Positions 36,401-47,361 of a stretch of DNA of 64,000 bases are shown here, one piece after another. Origin of the DNA: DATMER01 sp034667225 (GTDB taxonomy: Bacteria > Acidobacteriota > Thermoanaerobaculia > Multivoradales > UBA5704). Positions within the stretch are counted from its first letter, which is position 1. Each line of letters opens with the position of its first letter. The notes under the pieces are model-generated. The model saw only the letters and a list, made by a program, of their open reading frames with translations, did no database searches and was not told the DNA's origin. The position numbers and the translations under genes are program-made. The stretch covers positions 1 to 64,000 of the forward strand of contig JAXDKG010000009.1 of the NCBI GenBank assembly GCA_034667225.1, read 5' to 3'.

Positions 36401-38013
36401 TCTTCCTGCTCCCTGAGACGGAAGCGCTGGAGCTTGCCGGTGAGCGTGCGGGGGAGACTCTCCGCGAACTCGATCTGGCGTGGGTATTTGTAGGGGGCGA
36501 TCTGGGACTTCACGTAGTCCTGCAGCTCTTTGATCAGCTCGGGATTTCCCTCATTGCCCGAACGGAGCACGATGAAGGCCTTCACCACGTGGCCCCGCTC
36601 CGGGTCCGGCACCCCGATGACTCCACACTCCAGCACCTTGGGATGCTCCAGGAGCACGTTCTCCACCTCTATACCCGAGATGTTGATGCCCGACGAGATG
36701 ATCATGTCGTCCGTGCGTGCCTGGTACCAGAAATAACCTTCCTCGTCCTGGGTGAACGAGTCGCCGGTCAGGTTCCAGCCGTTCTGCACGTAGCCGGCTT
36801 GGCGCTCCGGATCGTCCAGGTAGCGGCAGCCCGTCGGTCCCTTGACCGCCAGCTTGCCGACCGTGCCGATGGGGACCTCGCGGCCGTCGTCGTCCACAAT
36901 TCGCGCTCGATAGCCGGGGACCGCCCGGCCCGTGGAACCGGGGCGAATGCCATCCCCCGACTCGCTGATGAAAATGTGGAGCATCTCGGTCGAGCCGATG
37001 CCGTCGATGATCCCTAGCCCGGTGGCCTCGTGCCAGGCTTCCCAGGTGGGGCGCGGCAGGTGCTCGCCCGCGGAGACACAGGCGCGCAGGCTCGATATGT
37101 CATGTTTTTCCAGCAGGCCGAGCATCGCCCGGTAGGCCGTGGGCGCGGTGAACACGATCGTCGCCTGGAAGTCCTGGATGCCCTGGATGAGCTGCGGCGG
37201 CGCGGACTGCTCAAGCAGCACCGCGGAGGCGCCGATCCGCATCGGGAAGAGGAGCAAACCACCCAGTCCATACGTGAAGGCGAAGGGCGGCGAGCCCGCG
37301 AAGATGTCGTCGCGGTGAGGCTTGAGCACGTACGGCGGGAAACAATCACAGACCGCGATCACGTCGCGGTGCAGGTGGACCGTCCCCTTGGCGTTGCCGG
37401 TGGTTCCCGAGGTGAAGCCGATCATGGAGATGTCGTCCGCCGCTGTATCGCAATTGTCGAAGGTGGCGGGCTTGCCCTGCATCAGCTCTTCGAGCTCGGC
37501 GTTCTGAAAGGTCACGACGCGCGAGCCTTCCATGGCCTGATCGCAGGCTTCGCGGATGCGCACGTCTGTCAAAGCCAGGTGAATGTTCGCTTTTTCGGCG
37601 ATGTAGGCCAGCTCGCGCGCGCGCAGCAGCGGCATGGTGCAGACCACGATGCCGCCGGCCTTGAGGATTGCGAACCAGCAGGCCGCCATCATCGGGTTGT
37701 TGAAGCCGCGCAGGAGCACGCGGTTGCCCGGGACGAGGCCGAGGTCTTCCACGAGGACATGGGCGATGCGGTTCGCGGTCTCCGTCAGCTCGCGATAGGT
37801 CCAGCGTCCGCCGGGGAAGTGGAAGGCGATGCGGTCGCCATCGCCCGCGGCGATCCGGGTATCCAGAAGCTCGGCGGCGCAGTTGATGCGGTCGGGATAG
37901 GCGAGCTCGGGAATGCCGCTGTAATCCATCTCGGGCAACAGCTCGGGCGGAGGGAGGAGCTCGCGGCCGAAGGTGTCGACGTGGGCCGTGGCTCCCCCGG
38001 GGAGTCTAGGCAT
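36397..38013 (-). CDS. Aryl-CoA ligase, probably 2-aminobenzoate-CoA ligase
   Basis: A 538-residue ANL-family AMP-forming ligase. The P-loop-like motif is FTSGTTGNAKGTVHL; GIGSTEMLHIF and YRARIVDDDGREVPIG are the A4/A5-type motifs; the hinge and C-terminal lid (YWYQARTDDMIISSGINISG and LTGKLQRFRLRE) include the catalytic Lys. It belongs to the benzoate/2-aminobenzoate-CoA ligase group. The neighbouring aminobenzoyl-CoA monooxygenase-like gene points to anthranilate as substrate. It overlaps the acyl-CoA dehydrogenase by 8 bp and RidA by 4 bp. Confidence 0.85.
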   Translation of the reverse strand: MPRLPGGATAHVDTFGRELLPPPELLPEMDYSGIPELAYPDRINCAAELLDTRIAAGDGDRIAFHFPGGRWTYRELTETANRIAHVLVEDLGLVPGNRVLLRGFNNPMMAACWFAILKAGGIVVCTMPLLRARELAYIAEKANIHLALTDVRIREACDQAMEGSRVVTFQNAELEELMQGKPATFDNCDTAADDISMIGFTSGTTGNAKGTVHLHRDVIAVCDCFPPYVLKPHRDDIFAGSPPFAFTYGLGGLLLFPMRIGASAVLLEQSAPPQLIQGIQDFQATIVFTAPTAYRAMLGLLEKHDISSLRACVSAGEHLPRPTWEAWHEATGLGIIDGIGSTEMLHIFISESGDGIRPGSTGRAVPGYRARIVDDDGREVPIGTVGKLAVKGPTGCRYLDDPERQAGYVQNGWNLTGDSFTQDEEGYFWYQARTDDMIISSGINISGIEVENVLLEHPKVLECGVIGVPDPERGHVVKAFIVLRSGNEGNPELIKELQDYVKSQIAPYKYPRQIEFAESLPRTLTGKLQRFRLREQEE

Positions 38014-39160
38014 CGGGAGTCTCCTTGAGAATCTGGCCGGCGATCACCAACTTCTGGACCTCGCTCGTCCCTTCATAGATGCGCAGGGCGCGGACCTCGC
38101 GGTAGAGACGCTCGACCGGCGCGCCCGCGAGCACGCCGCGCCCGCCGAGGAGCTGCACGGCATCGTCGATCACGCGCTGGGCCGTCTCGGTCGCGTACAG
38201 CTTGGCCATGGCCGCCTCGCGTGTGACCCGGGTTGCGCCCGCGTCCCTTGTCCAGGCGGCGCGGTAGACCAGGAGCGCGCTCGCATCGACCCCCACCGCC
38301 ATGTCCGCGATCCGCGCCTGGGTGAGCTGCAAGTCCGCGAGCGGCTTGCCGAAAACCTTTCTTTTGCGGACGTGGCTCACCGCCTCGTCGAGGGCGCGGC
38401 GGGCGAAGCCGAGCGCCGCGGCGCCGACGGTCGAGCGGAACACGTCCAGCGTGCCTAGCGCGATGCGCAGGCCCCGGCCGGGCTCGCCCAGCATGGCGGA
38501 GGCGGGCACGCGGCAGCGCTCGAAACGGATCGTGCCCAGCGGGTGCGGCGCCATCAGCTCGAGCCGGGCGGTCACGATGAGGCCGGGGTTGGACGCTTCC
38601 ACCACGAACGCTCCGAAACCTTTTTCGCCCAGCTCGGGCATGCGGCAGAAGACCACGTAGAAGTCCGCCAGGCCGGCGTTGGAGATCCAGGTCTTCTCGC
38701 CTTCGATGATGTATCCCGCGCCGTCGCGGTGGGCGGCCGTGGTCATCGCGTTCACGTCGGAGCCGGCGTCGGCCTCGGAGAGCGCGAAGGCGGGGAGCGC
38801 CTCGCCGGCTGCGACCTTCGGCAGCCAGGTCCGGCGCAGCTCTTCGGAGCCGAAGAGGGTGATCGGACCGCTGCCCAGACCTTGCATAGCGAAGACGAAG
38901 TCGGCGAGGCCGGAGGTGCGGGCCAGGGTCTCGCGGATCAGGCAGAGAGTGCGGACGTCGAGGCGATCGCCGACTGCATGTCTCAGCCAGCCGCCGGAGG
39001 CGAGGCGGCGGACGAGCTCGCGGCAGGTGCCGTCGAGGTCCGCGGGCTCGTGCTGGGCGAGCGGGGCTATCTCGCGCTCGGTCCACTCTTCCATTTCCCG
39101 CGCGAGGGCGCGGTGCGAGTCCTCAAAGAACGGCCAGGAGAGGAAGGTCGTATCGGTCAT
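38006..39160 (-). CDS. Acyl-CoA dehydrogenase of the aryl-CoA cluster
   Basis: A 384-residue FAD-dependent dehydrogenase. Signatures are FALSEADAGSDVNAM, GEKTWISNAGLADFYVV, RKVFGKPLADLQLTQARIAD and the catalytic segment RIYEGTSEVQKLVIAG with its Glu base. The ATG at 39160 shares one base with the stop of the hydratase gene (TGATG). It should oxidise an alicyclic or open-chain acyl-CoA from the ring-reduction step. A longer frame to 39739 is antisense-like filler. Confidence 0.9.
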   Translation of the reverse strand: MTDTTFLSWPFFEDSHRALAREMEEWTEREIAPLAQHEPADLDGTCRELVRRLASGGWLRHAVGDRLDVRTLCLIRETLARTSGLADFVFAMQGLGSGPITLFGSEELRRTWLPKVAAGEALPAFALSEADAGSDVNAMTTAAHRDGAGYIIEGEKTWISNAGLADFYVVFCRMPELGEKGFGAFVVEASNPGLIVTARLELMAPHPLGTIRFERCRVPASAMLGEPGRGLRIALGTLDVFRSTVGAAALGFARRALDEAVSHVRKRKVFGKPLADLQLTQARIADMAVGVDASALLVYRAAWTRDAGATRVTREAAMAKLYATETAQRVIDDAVQLLGGRGVLAGAPVERLYREVRALRIYEGTSEVQKLVIAGQILKETPDA

Positions 39161-39993
39161 CAGTCCCCCTGGAAGACGGGCTTCTCTTTGGCCACGAACG
39201 CCCGGTAGGCGCGGGCGAAGTCCTCGGTCTGCATGCAGATGGCTTGGGCCTGGGCCTCGGCCTCGATGGCCTCGTCGACGCCCATGGACCACTCCTGGTG
39301 CAGCGCCTTTTTGGTGATGGAGTGGGCGAACGCGGGTCCCCGGGCGAGCGACGCGGCGAGGGCCTGCGCGTCGGCGAGGAGCCGGTCGGGCTCGGCGAGA
39401 CGGTTGTAGAAACCCCAGCGCTCGGCCTCGGGTCCCTCCATGAAGCGGCCGGTGTAGAGCAGCTCGCTGGCGCGGCCCTGTCCGATGATGCGCGGCAGCA
39501 TGGCGCAGGCGCCCATGTCCGCTCCCGACAGGCCGACCTTGACGAAAAGGAAGGCGACGCGGCTGCGCGCCGTGCCGAGGCGCATGTCCGCGGCCATGGC
39601 GAGGATGGCGCCCGCGCCCACGCACATGCCGTCGATGGCCGCGATGACCGGCTGCGGGCAGGCGCGGATGGTGCGCACCAGCTCGCCGGTCAGGCGGGTG
39701 AAGGCGAGGAGCTTGTCCATGCGCTTCTCCTCGCGCCATTGCACCAGCGGGCCGATGATGTCGTGGACGTCGCCCCCCGAGCAGAAATTCTCGCCCGCGC
39801 CGGTGATCACGACCGTGCGCACCTCATCCACCCGGCGCAGGCGGTCGAAGGTGTCGGACAGCTCGCGGTAGGACTCGAACGTGAGCGGGTTCTTGCGCTC
39901 CGGGCGATTCAGCGTGATGGTGGCGACCCGGTCCTCGACGCTCCAGGCGAAGCTCGTCGGGCGGATGTCTTCGACGGGGATGCGGTCGTGCAA
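39160..39993 (-). CDS. Enoyl-CoA hydratase/isomerase (crotonase) family protein
   Basis: A 277-residue crotonase-fold protein. The oxyanion-hole segments GAGENFCSGGDV and DGMCVGAGAILAMAADMR are intact. Where classical hydratases have a Pro-Glu before the second active-site loop, this protein reads FLFVKVGLSGADMGACAML, so one catalytic Glu is absent and an Asp (ADMG) is nearby, as in isomerase or ring-modifying relatives. The start is a TTG at 39993 with AAGGAG upstream. It is coupled to the dehydrogenase gene. Confidence 0.88.
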   Translation of the reverse strand: MHDRIPVEDIRPTSFAWSVEDRVATITLNRPERKNPLTFESYRELSDTFDRLRRVDEVRTVVITGAGENFCSGGDVHDIIGPLVQWREEKRMDKLLAFTRLTGELVRTIRACPQPVIAAIDGMCVGAGAILAMAADMRLGTARSRVAFLFVKVGLSGADMGACAMLPRIIGQGRASELLYTGRFMEGPEAERWGFYNRLAEPDRLLADAQALAASLARGPAFAHSITKKALHQEWSMGVDEAIEAEAQAQAICMQTEDFARAYRAFVAKEKPVFQGD

Positions 39994-40013
39994 AGTCGAC
40001 GTCTCCTTGCTCC

Positions 40014-40138
40014 CGCCTGGGGTTGAAACCCCAGGCTAGAAGAGTATCGCCCCCTCCGGGGGCGAGTCTCCGGCTATCGCGTCAGCCAGCCTCCGGAGGA
40101 GGCTGTACTTTTCTAGCCTGGGGTTTCAACCCCAGGCG
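40014..40138. repeat. REP-like inverted pair inside the aryl-CoA operon
   Basis: Two identical 28-bp units, each itself a palindrome (CCTGGGGTT/AACCCCAGG arms), lie in opposite orientation at 40014-40041 and 40111-40138. The 69 bases between hold two more small GC hairpins. It fills the gap between the monooxygenase/reductase and hydratase genes. A related pair is at 46572-46653. Confidence 0.85.
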
Positions 40139-40153
40139 GCCCGGGGGCTGAAG

Positions 40154-42439
<2,286 letters not shown>

Positions 42440-42494
42440 GGCGCGGAGTCTAGCAAACCCTCGGACCCCTCACCCATCCAAGGGGTAGGGGCCG

Positions 42495-42725
42495 CAAACC
42501 ACTGCTTGGAAGGCTCCAACCACTGGGTAGCCCGGTAAAACGACTCGTTGGAGGAGTCTACCCATTCGATAGCCGGGTCCAACCAGTGGTTGGAGGGAGT
42601 CAGTCAGTCGTTGCCGGACACAACCCAGTGAACGGCGGCCCCCACCCAGTCATTTGCGGACCGCAACCAGCGGGTAGAGGGCGCCAACGACTGGTTGGAG
42701 GGGGCTACTCGCTCGTTGGCGGGAT
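42495..42725. repeat. Array 2: 11 degenerate units with exact 21-bp period
   Basis: Units start at 42495, 42516, 42537 and every 21 bases to 42705, with no slip. A typical unit begins CCAACCACTGGGTAG. Translated in one plus-strand frame the units give heptads such as SNHWVAR, SNQWLEG and ANDWLEG, but that frame has stops. It fills the gap between the monooxygenase/reductase start and the hypothetical gene at 42770; no other gene is seen in 42440-42769. Confidence 0.85.
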
Positions 42726-42769
42726 TTTTCTCTACTCTTCGTACTTCAAGACAAGAGGAGGTCAATGGC

Positions 42770-43369
42770 ATGAACGTTCCTACGAACTGCGCCGAGCTGC
42801 AAGCGGCCGCAAACCTGCCCTTCAACGAGGGCAACGCTCTCATCTCGCAGGCGAACAAGGAGATGATGGTCAAGTGCTTCTCCCAGATCTATCCGAACTT
42901 CGGGTTCGGATACCTCCACTCCTCGGACCATTACGCAGCCCTGCAGATCCTCCTGGAGAGGGAGCCGACGTTCCGCGAGGTGTACGACTCGTACCACGCC
43001 GGGAGCAGGAACATCGATGCCGCCCGGCAGAAGGCGGGCGGCGGCCTGCGGCCCGCCGAATGGGAGAGCTGGAACGCGGAGACGCGGCGGTTGAACGTCC
43101 TGATTCACCTCCATGGGATCGCCAAGGGGTCCAAGATCTTCGACGGCAAGAGGGCGGACCCGACTCCGGACAAGACGCGCGACCTGCTGCTGCTCTGGGG
43201 CGGGGTGAGCGATTTGCCGAGCGACCCGCCGTCCCCCCCGCCTCCGATTACCCCCGAGCCGACCAAGCCGCCAGCGAAACCGGCGAAGATCACCGTGAAG
43301 GGCGAGGTCGTCATCACCGAGGAAGACGGAACCGAGCGGCGGATCCCATTCACTGGGACGGGTCAGTGA
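42770..43369 (+). CDS. Hypothetical protein with Pro-rich linker
   Basis: A 199-residue protein starting MNVPTNCAELQAAAN, with AGAGGAGG upstream. Residues 1-150 look helical and globular (GFGYLHSSDHYAALQILLER, AEWESWNAETRRLNVLIHLH). A Pro-rich linker (PSDPPSPPPPITPEP) and a short beta tail (ITVKGEVVITEEDGTERRI) follow. No family is recognised. A longer frame from 42695 would include repeat sequence and lacks a start signal. The 3' end overlaps the convergent gene by 20 bp. Confidence 0.75.
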   Translation: MNVPTNCAELQAAANLPFNEGNALISQANKEMMVKCFSQIYPNFGFGYLHSSDHYAALQILLEREPTFREVYDSYHAGSRNIDAARQKAGGGLRPAEWESWNAETRRLNVLIHLHGIAKGSKIFDGKRADPTPDKTRDLLLLWGGVSDLPSDPPSPPPPITPEPTKPPAKPAKITVKGEVVITEEDGTERRIPFTGTGQ

Positions 43370-45407
43370 CCGGACAGGCATTCGCCTCCGGGAACCAGCG
43401 CAGCTCGTCGGCCTCGCGGCCCAGCTCCGTGGAGCCGCAACAGCGGACGAGCTGCTTGTAGAAGCGGTCGGCGGCCTGGGGATCTGCGTGCTCGATCCAG
43501 CTTCCGGCGGTCGCGAGCATCCCGGCCTTTTCGTCGCCGGAAGGCAGCAGGCTCGCCGCTTCCCAGGCGAGGTCCGCGGCGCGGTAGCGGTAGTGGAAGC
43601 GCTTCCAGGGGCTCACCCGGTTCTCCTTCACCCGGGCGGTCTCGTCGGGGGTCTCGGGAAGGAGGCGGTTCTTCCGGCGCACGTCGCGGGTCTGGAAAGT
43701 CCAGGTTTCCACCTGGTATTCGCCTTCCACCAGGGCCCAGTCGGGCTCCACCTCGGTGCCGGTGAGATACATGCCTTTGTGGCGCGTGAGGCAGGCGGCC
43801 TGGAAGAGCTCCCGTCCGCGCTCCGCGGCCGGGCGCGTCTTGTCGCTGCCCGCTTCGACATGCCCGGCCAGCCGCTCCAGGATGGGACGGCGATCGGGTA
43901 GGACGTACCCGAGCGCGTCCCGCAGCCGCCCTTCGCGGGCCAGGCGCCGCCCCAGGAGGTTGCGCACGTCCCGGGCGAGGCGCTCCGGCGCGGGTGTCGT
44001 ATAGCCGCCGACGAGGAGCGGCTCCCACTCATCGCCCTTGGGCGGCTCGTACTTCGCGGCCAGCTCCGCCGGCCAGGTGGCGTCCACGTAGGTCTTCAGC
44101 TCGTCGAGGGTGAGCACCTGCTCGGCCAGGTAGGCGGCATCCATCCAGTAGCCGGCGTGCAGGAAGCGGTCGAGGGCGCCGGTGTAGTCCTGCTGGGTGA
44201 CACGGACCACGGCTTCCTCGCCCAGGGCCCGCTGGGGCGCGGCCAGGATCTCTCCCGTCTCGTAGACGATCTGCATAGCTTCGTCCATGTCGATGCCCAG
44301 GTCTGGAAGCTCACCGACGGCAGAGGCGAGGAGGCCGCGGGCCTCGTCGAGCTTGCCGTCGCGCAGCAGCAGGCGGGCCCGGACCCATTTTGCGATTGGC
44401 GATGGTTCCTGCGCGCGCTCGAGCCAGGCCGAGGCGGCGGCGAAGTCGCCGCTCAGGTAGGCGGCCCAGGCGAGGCGGTCGGCACCCTCCACGTCGCGGA
44501 CGTCCGCGGCCGCGAGCGCCTGCTCCCAGGCATTCCGGCCCTCGGGGTTGCGGGAGACGATCCAGGCCGTGAAGATCGCCCTGGCCTCGGGGTTCTTCGC
44601 GACGCGGATCAGCGCTTCGGGCTTGTCGAGGAGGCCGGCGCACGTGAGCCTCAGCGAGGACAGGGCGGTGGGGTCGCCGGTCCGCAACTGCTGCGCGTAG
44701 AGGATGAGGGCGCGGGCGTAGCGTTCCTGGGCGATCTCGGCATGGGCCTCCCAGCCGAGACTGGAAGCCGCGAGGCCCAGCCTGTCTTCGAAGCCTTGCA
44801 TGGCGAGGTCGCGGGTGAGCTGGAACGACTTCACCGCGCGGTCCCGATCGCCGGGGATGCTGGCCTTGCCGATCATGTAGGCCGCCCAGGTGGAGCGGAA
44901 GTGCCGCTCTTCCTGAGGCCGCCGGAGCAGCCTCTCCCAGCCCTGGACCGCGGCGTCGTATCGTCCCTCGTGGTAGGCGATGGCGCCTTCGAGGTAATCG
45001 GCGAACTCAGGCAGTAGCGGCTCGGGGACGGTCAGGCCGGAGGAGGTGGCGGGACGGTCCTGCTTGACTCGGGCAAGATCCTCCCGGAGCCGCACGACGT
45101 TGTCCATGACCTTCACCCGAAGGATGGTCCAGGTGCCGTGCCGTTCCATCGCCTCCGCCAGGTCCGCGCGCTCGGCCGCGAGGACTTCGGCGTCGAAGCT
45201 GTCCTGGCTCGGCACGGCCTTGAACGGCGGCTTGGATCCAAGCTGTTTCAGCTCGTCCTTGAGCCTCCCCATGGGACCCTCGAAGAACGTCTCTTCCGAT
45301 CCCAGCAGCCAGTTGGGCAGGTAGGGCGCGCAGGCCCAGAGGACCGGGGCGGCGATCAGGAGCGCAACGGCGGTCAGGAGCAGCTTAGGGAGTGGACGGG
45401 ATCTCAA
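43350..45407 (-). CDS. Exported TPR-like alpha-helical repeat protein, unknown function
   Basis: A 685-residue protein. I place the start at the TTG at 45407: GGAGG is six bases upstream and it gives a signal sequence (LPKLLLTAVALLIAAPVLWA). The long middle region is helical repeat (FADYLEGAIAYHEGRYDAAV, AYLSGDFAAASAWLERAQEP), TPR-like. Aromatic and Arg-rich segments follow near the end (KRFHYRYRAADLAWEAASLL). It overlaps the DUF3142 gene by 23 bases, and the two occur together as a probable unit. Function unknown. Confidence 0.78.
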   Translation of the reverse strand: MRSRPLPKLLLTAVALLIAAPVLWACAPYLPNWLLGSEETFFEGPMGRLKDELKQLGSKPPFKAVPSQDSFDAEVLAAERADLAEAMERHGTWTILRVKVMDNVVRLREDLARVKQDRPATSSGLTVPEPLLPEFADYLEGAIAYHEGRYDAAVQGWERLLRRPQEERHFRSTWAAYMIGKASIPGDRDRAVKSFQLTRDLAMQGFEDRLGLAASSLGWEAHAEIAQERYARALILYAQQLRTGDPTALSSLRLTCAGLLDKPEALIRVAKNPEARAIFTAWIVSRNPEGRNAWEQALAAADVRDVEGADRLAWAAYLSGDFAAASAWLERAQEPSPIAKWVRARLLLRDGKLDEARGLLASAVGELPDLGIDMDEAMQIVYETGEILAAPQRALGEEAVVRVTQQDYTGALDRFLHAGYWMDAAYLAEQVLTLDELKTYVDATWPAELAAKYEPPKGDEWEPLLVGGYTTPAPERLARDVRNLLGRRLAREGRLRDALGYVLPDRRPILERLAGHVEAGSDKTRPAAERGRELFQAACLTRHKGMYLTGTEVEPDWALVEGEYQVETWTFQTRDVRRKNRLLPETPDETARVKENRVSPWKRFHYRYRAADLAWEAASLLPSGDEKAGMLATAGSWIEHADPQAADRFYKQLVRCCGSTELGREADELRWFPEANACPVTDPSQ

Positions 45408-46548
45408 TGTGAACCTCCGCAGGTTCCTGGAATCGCAGCCAGGCGATCGTCTGCCGCTGCCCGGGCCGCAAGGCACGGCTCGATTTGGGGCTCTCCAGCC
45501 GGGCCTCGCGTGGACCCGAGCGGAGGAGCCTGTATCCGAATAGGCCGTCGGCTGCGATGAGAGTATCCGAATCCCAGCGCAGATCGACCGGGGAGGGCAG
45601 CGGGACCTCGGCTTCGCCGGTGTTGAGGAGGTCGATCTCGGCGAGGGCGGGGCTCGGATGGCGTAGCGCGGTGCGGATCTCCCGCCGGGGAACGCGGCCG
45701 GCCATCACGGCCTTCAGCGTGGCCCGCGGCCAGTTGTTGGTGTCGGCCGCGGTGGGAAGCCGGTACCAGACCAGGCCCGCAAGCTCCGCGGGACGGTCGG
45801 CGGTCCAGCGCCGCACCAGCTCGGCCATGGCGTCGGGATCGGCCGTGGAATAGGTCGGCAGCGCGACCCGGAAGGGGCGTCCGGCTTGCGCCGCCTCTTC
45901 CACGGCCCGGGCCGCCTCGGGAGGATCGACGAGGGAGGGGGGCCGCAGGGAGTGGACCTGGAGGACGACGCCGTCCGCCTTCCGGGAGAGGCTCCGGAAG
46001 GCCCTCTGCTGCCGCAGCCAGGAGGGGAGCGCGGTGACGGTGACCGGGGCGGGGGCCACGCTCCGGCGCACCGCTTCGAGGAGGACGGGGTAGTCGGAGA
46101 GCTTGGATTCAGGGCAGTCGTAGTCGATCTGGACCTCCCGGACGTCGAGGCCGTGGGAGCGCGCCTGTTTTGCCACCTCTCCGGCGAGATCGGCGAGCCG
46201 CCGGACGGTCTCCGGCTCGTCCTCGAAGCGGCCGGTCCCGCCGCCCCAGCCCTGGAAGCGGCCGATGCGCAGCGCCAGTCCCACCGGCCGGCCGGCATCC
46301 CGCAGCGCTTGCCAGTCGATCCCCACCCGGAAGACGCGGATGGGGGAGTGGGAGAGGTCGATCTCCGCGGCGAGCACCGTCAGGCCGGCGAAGTCCGAGG
46401 CCTGGCTGACCGCCTCGCGCACGGCCGGGGTCCACGCCCGCTGCCAGACGTAGGCTTCCTGGGGGAGCGGGCCGGCGGCGCGCTCGCGCGGTTGGCAGGC
46501 GAGGGCCAGGGCCAGGAGGAGCAGGCAATGGCTTGGGCGCACGAACAT
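45385..46548 (-). CDS. DUF3142 family lipoprotein
   Basis: A 387-residue protein. The ATG at 46548 gives MFVRPSHCLLLLALALACQP, a lipoprotein signal. The DUF3142 core follows: EAYVWQRAWTPAVREAVSQA, VQIDYD-type VREVQIDYDCPESKLSDY and VVLQVHSLRPPS. The family is thought to have a glycosidase-like barrel, but no activity is established. It is upstream of and overlaps the TPR-like gene. A REP-like pair sits directly upstream of its start. Confidence 0.83.
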   Translation of the reverse strand: MFVRPSHCLLLLALALACQPRERAAGPLPQEAYVWQRAWTPAVREAVSQASDFAGLTVLAAEIDLSHSPIRVFRVGIDWQALRDAGRPVGLALRIGRFQGWGGGTGRFEDEPETVRRLADLAGEVAKQARSHGLDVREVQIDYDCPESKLSDYPVLLEAVRRSVAPAPVTVTALPSWLRQQRAFRSLSRKADGVVLQVHSLRPPSLVDPPEAARAVEEAAQAGRPFRVALPTYSTADPDAMAELVRRWTADRPAELAGLVWYRLPTAADTNNWPRATLKAVMAGRVPRREIRTALRHPSPALAEIDLLNTGEAEVPLPSPVDLRWDSDTLIAADGLFGYRLLRSGPREARLESPKSSRALRPGQRQTIAWLRFQEPAEVHIEIPSTP

Positions 46549-46557
46549 ATTCTCGCT

Positions 46558-46667
46558 CTGTAGGAGCGAAACCCGTCTAGCCTGGGGTTTCAACCCCAGG
46601 CGGAGGCAGGCGCGCCACCAGCCGCCTGGGGTTGAAACCCCAGGCTAGACGGGTACAGCCCCTACAG
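46558..46667. repeat. REP-like inverted pair between the DUF3142 and ABC genes
   Basis: Two identical 32-bp units in opposite orientation (46572-46603 and 46622-46653), each with CCTGGGG/CCCCAGG arms; similarity extends outward through CTGTAGG on both sides. The stop codon and last few codons of the ABC ATPase gene lie inside it. Confidence 0.85.
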
Positions 46668-47361
46668 GGCTGCCCCCCCGCGCCAGCCTCTCCAGCACGA
46701 CCATCCTCTCTGCCGAGCCGGCCGGCAGCTCTCCCGAGCTGAGACACCGGCCATCCCGCACGGTGAAGGCCCGGTCCGCCAGGGGTGCAAAGGGCTCGAT
46801 GTCGTGGGAGACCACCACCACGGCGGCGCCCGCGGCCAGGCGGTCTCCGATCCAGGCCAGGATGTCCTCCCGGGCGCCGCGGTCCATGGCCTCCAGCGGC
46901 TCGTCGAGGAGGAGGTGGGCCGGCGTGCCGATCCGGGCCGCGGCGAGCACGGCCCGGCGACGCTGGCCCATGGACAGCTCCCGCACCGAGCGGTGCGCCA
47001 GGCGGTCGAGCCCGACCAGCGCGAGCGCCTGCTCGGCGGCTTGGCGAGGCTCTCCTCGCAGGCGGCAGACGAGGCCGAGGATCTCCCGCACCGTGGCGTA
47101 GGGGGTCAGGTCCGGCTGCTCGGGCACGTAGGCGAGGGTCCGCCGCGCCTCGGCTTCATCGGTCCAGAGATCGCGGCCATCCACCTCGACCCTCCCCTGG
47201 TCGGGCTGCTCGACTCCCGCCGCGATCTTGAGGAGCGTGCTCTTGCCGCAGCCGTTCGGCCCCAGAAGGAGGGTGAGGCCGGCGGGAATCTCCACGCTCA
47301 CCTCCGCGAGGACCGGCTGGCCGTCGCGGTAGGAGAACCCGACCCGCTCGAGACGAATCAT
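46645..47361 (-). CDS. ABC transporter ATP-binding protein
   Basis: A 238-residue nucleotide-binding subunit. Walker A is LLGPNGCGKSTLLK, the Q-loop lies in LAYVPEQPDLTPYAT, the signature is RELSMGQRRRAVLAAA, Walker B is HLLLDEPLEAMD and the switch His is in VVVVSHDIEPFA. The start ATG overlaps the permease stop by 4 bp. The last codons (about SPVGAVPV) and the TAG stop come from a REP-like repeat, so the original C-terminus may have been replaced. Confidence 0.92.
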   Translation of the reverse strand: MIRLERVGFSYRDGQPVLAEVSVEIPAGLTLLLGPNGCGKSTLLKIAAGVEQPDQGRVEVDGRDLWTDEAEARRTLAYVPEQPDLTPYATVREILGLVCRLRGEPRQAAEQALALVGLDRLAHRSVRELSMGQRRRAVLAAARIGTPAHLLLDEPLEAMDRGAREDILAWIGDRLAAGAAVVVVSHDIEPFAPLADRAFTVRDGRCLSSGELPAGSAERMVVLERLARGGSPVGAVPV

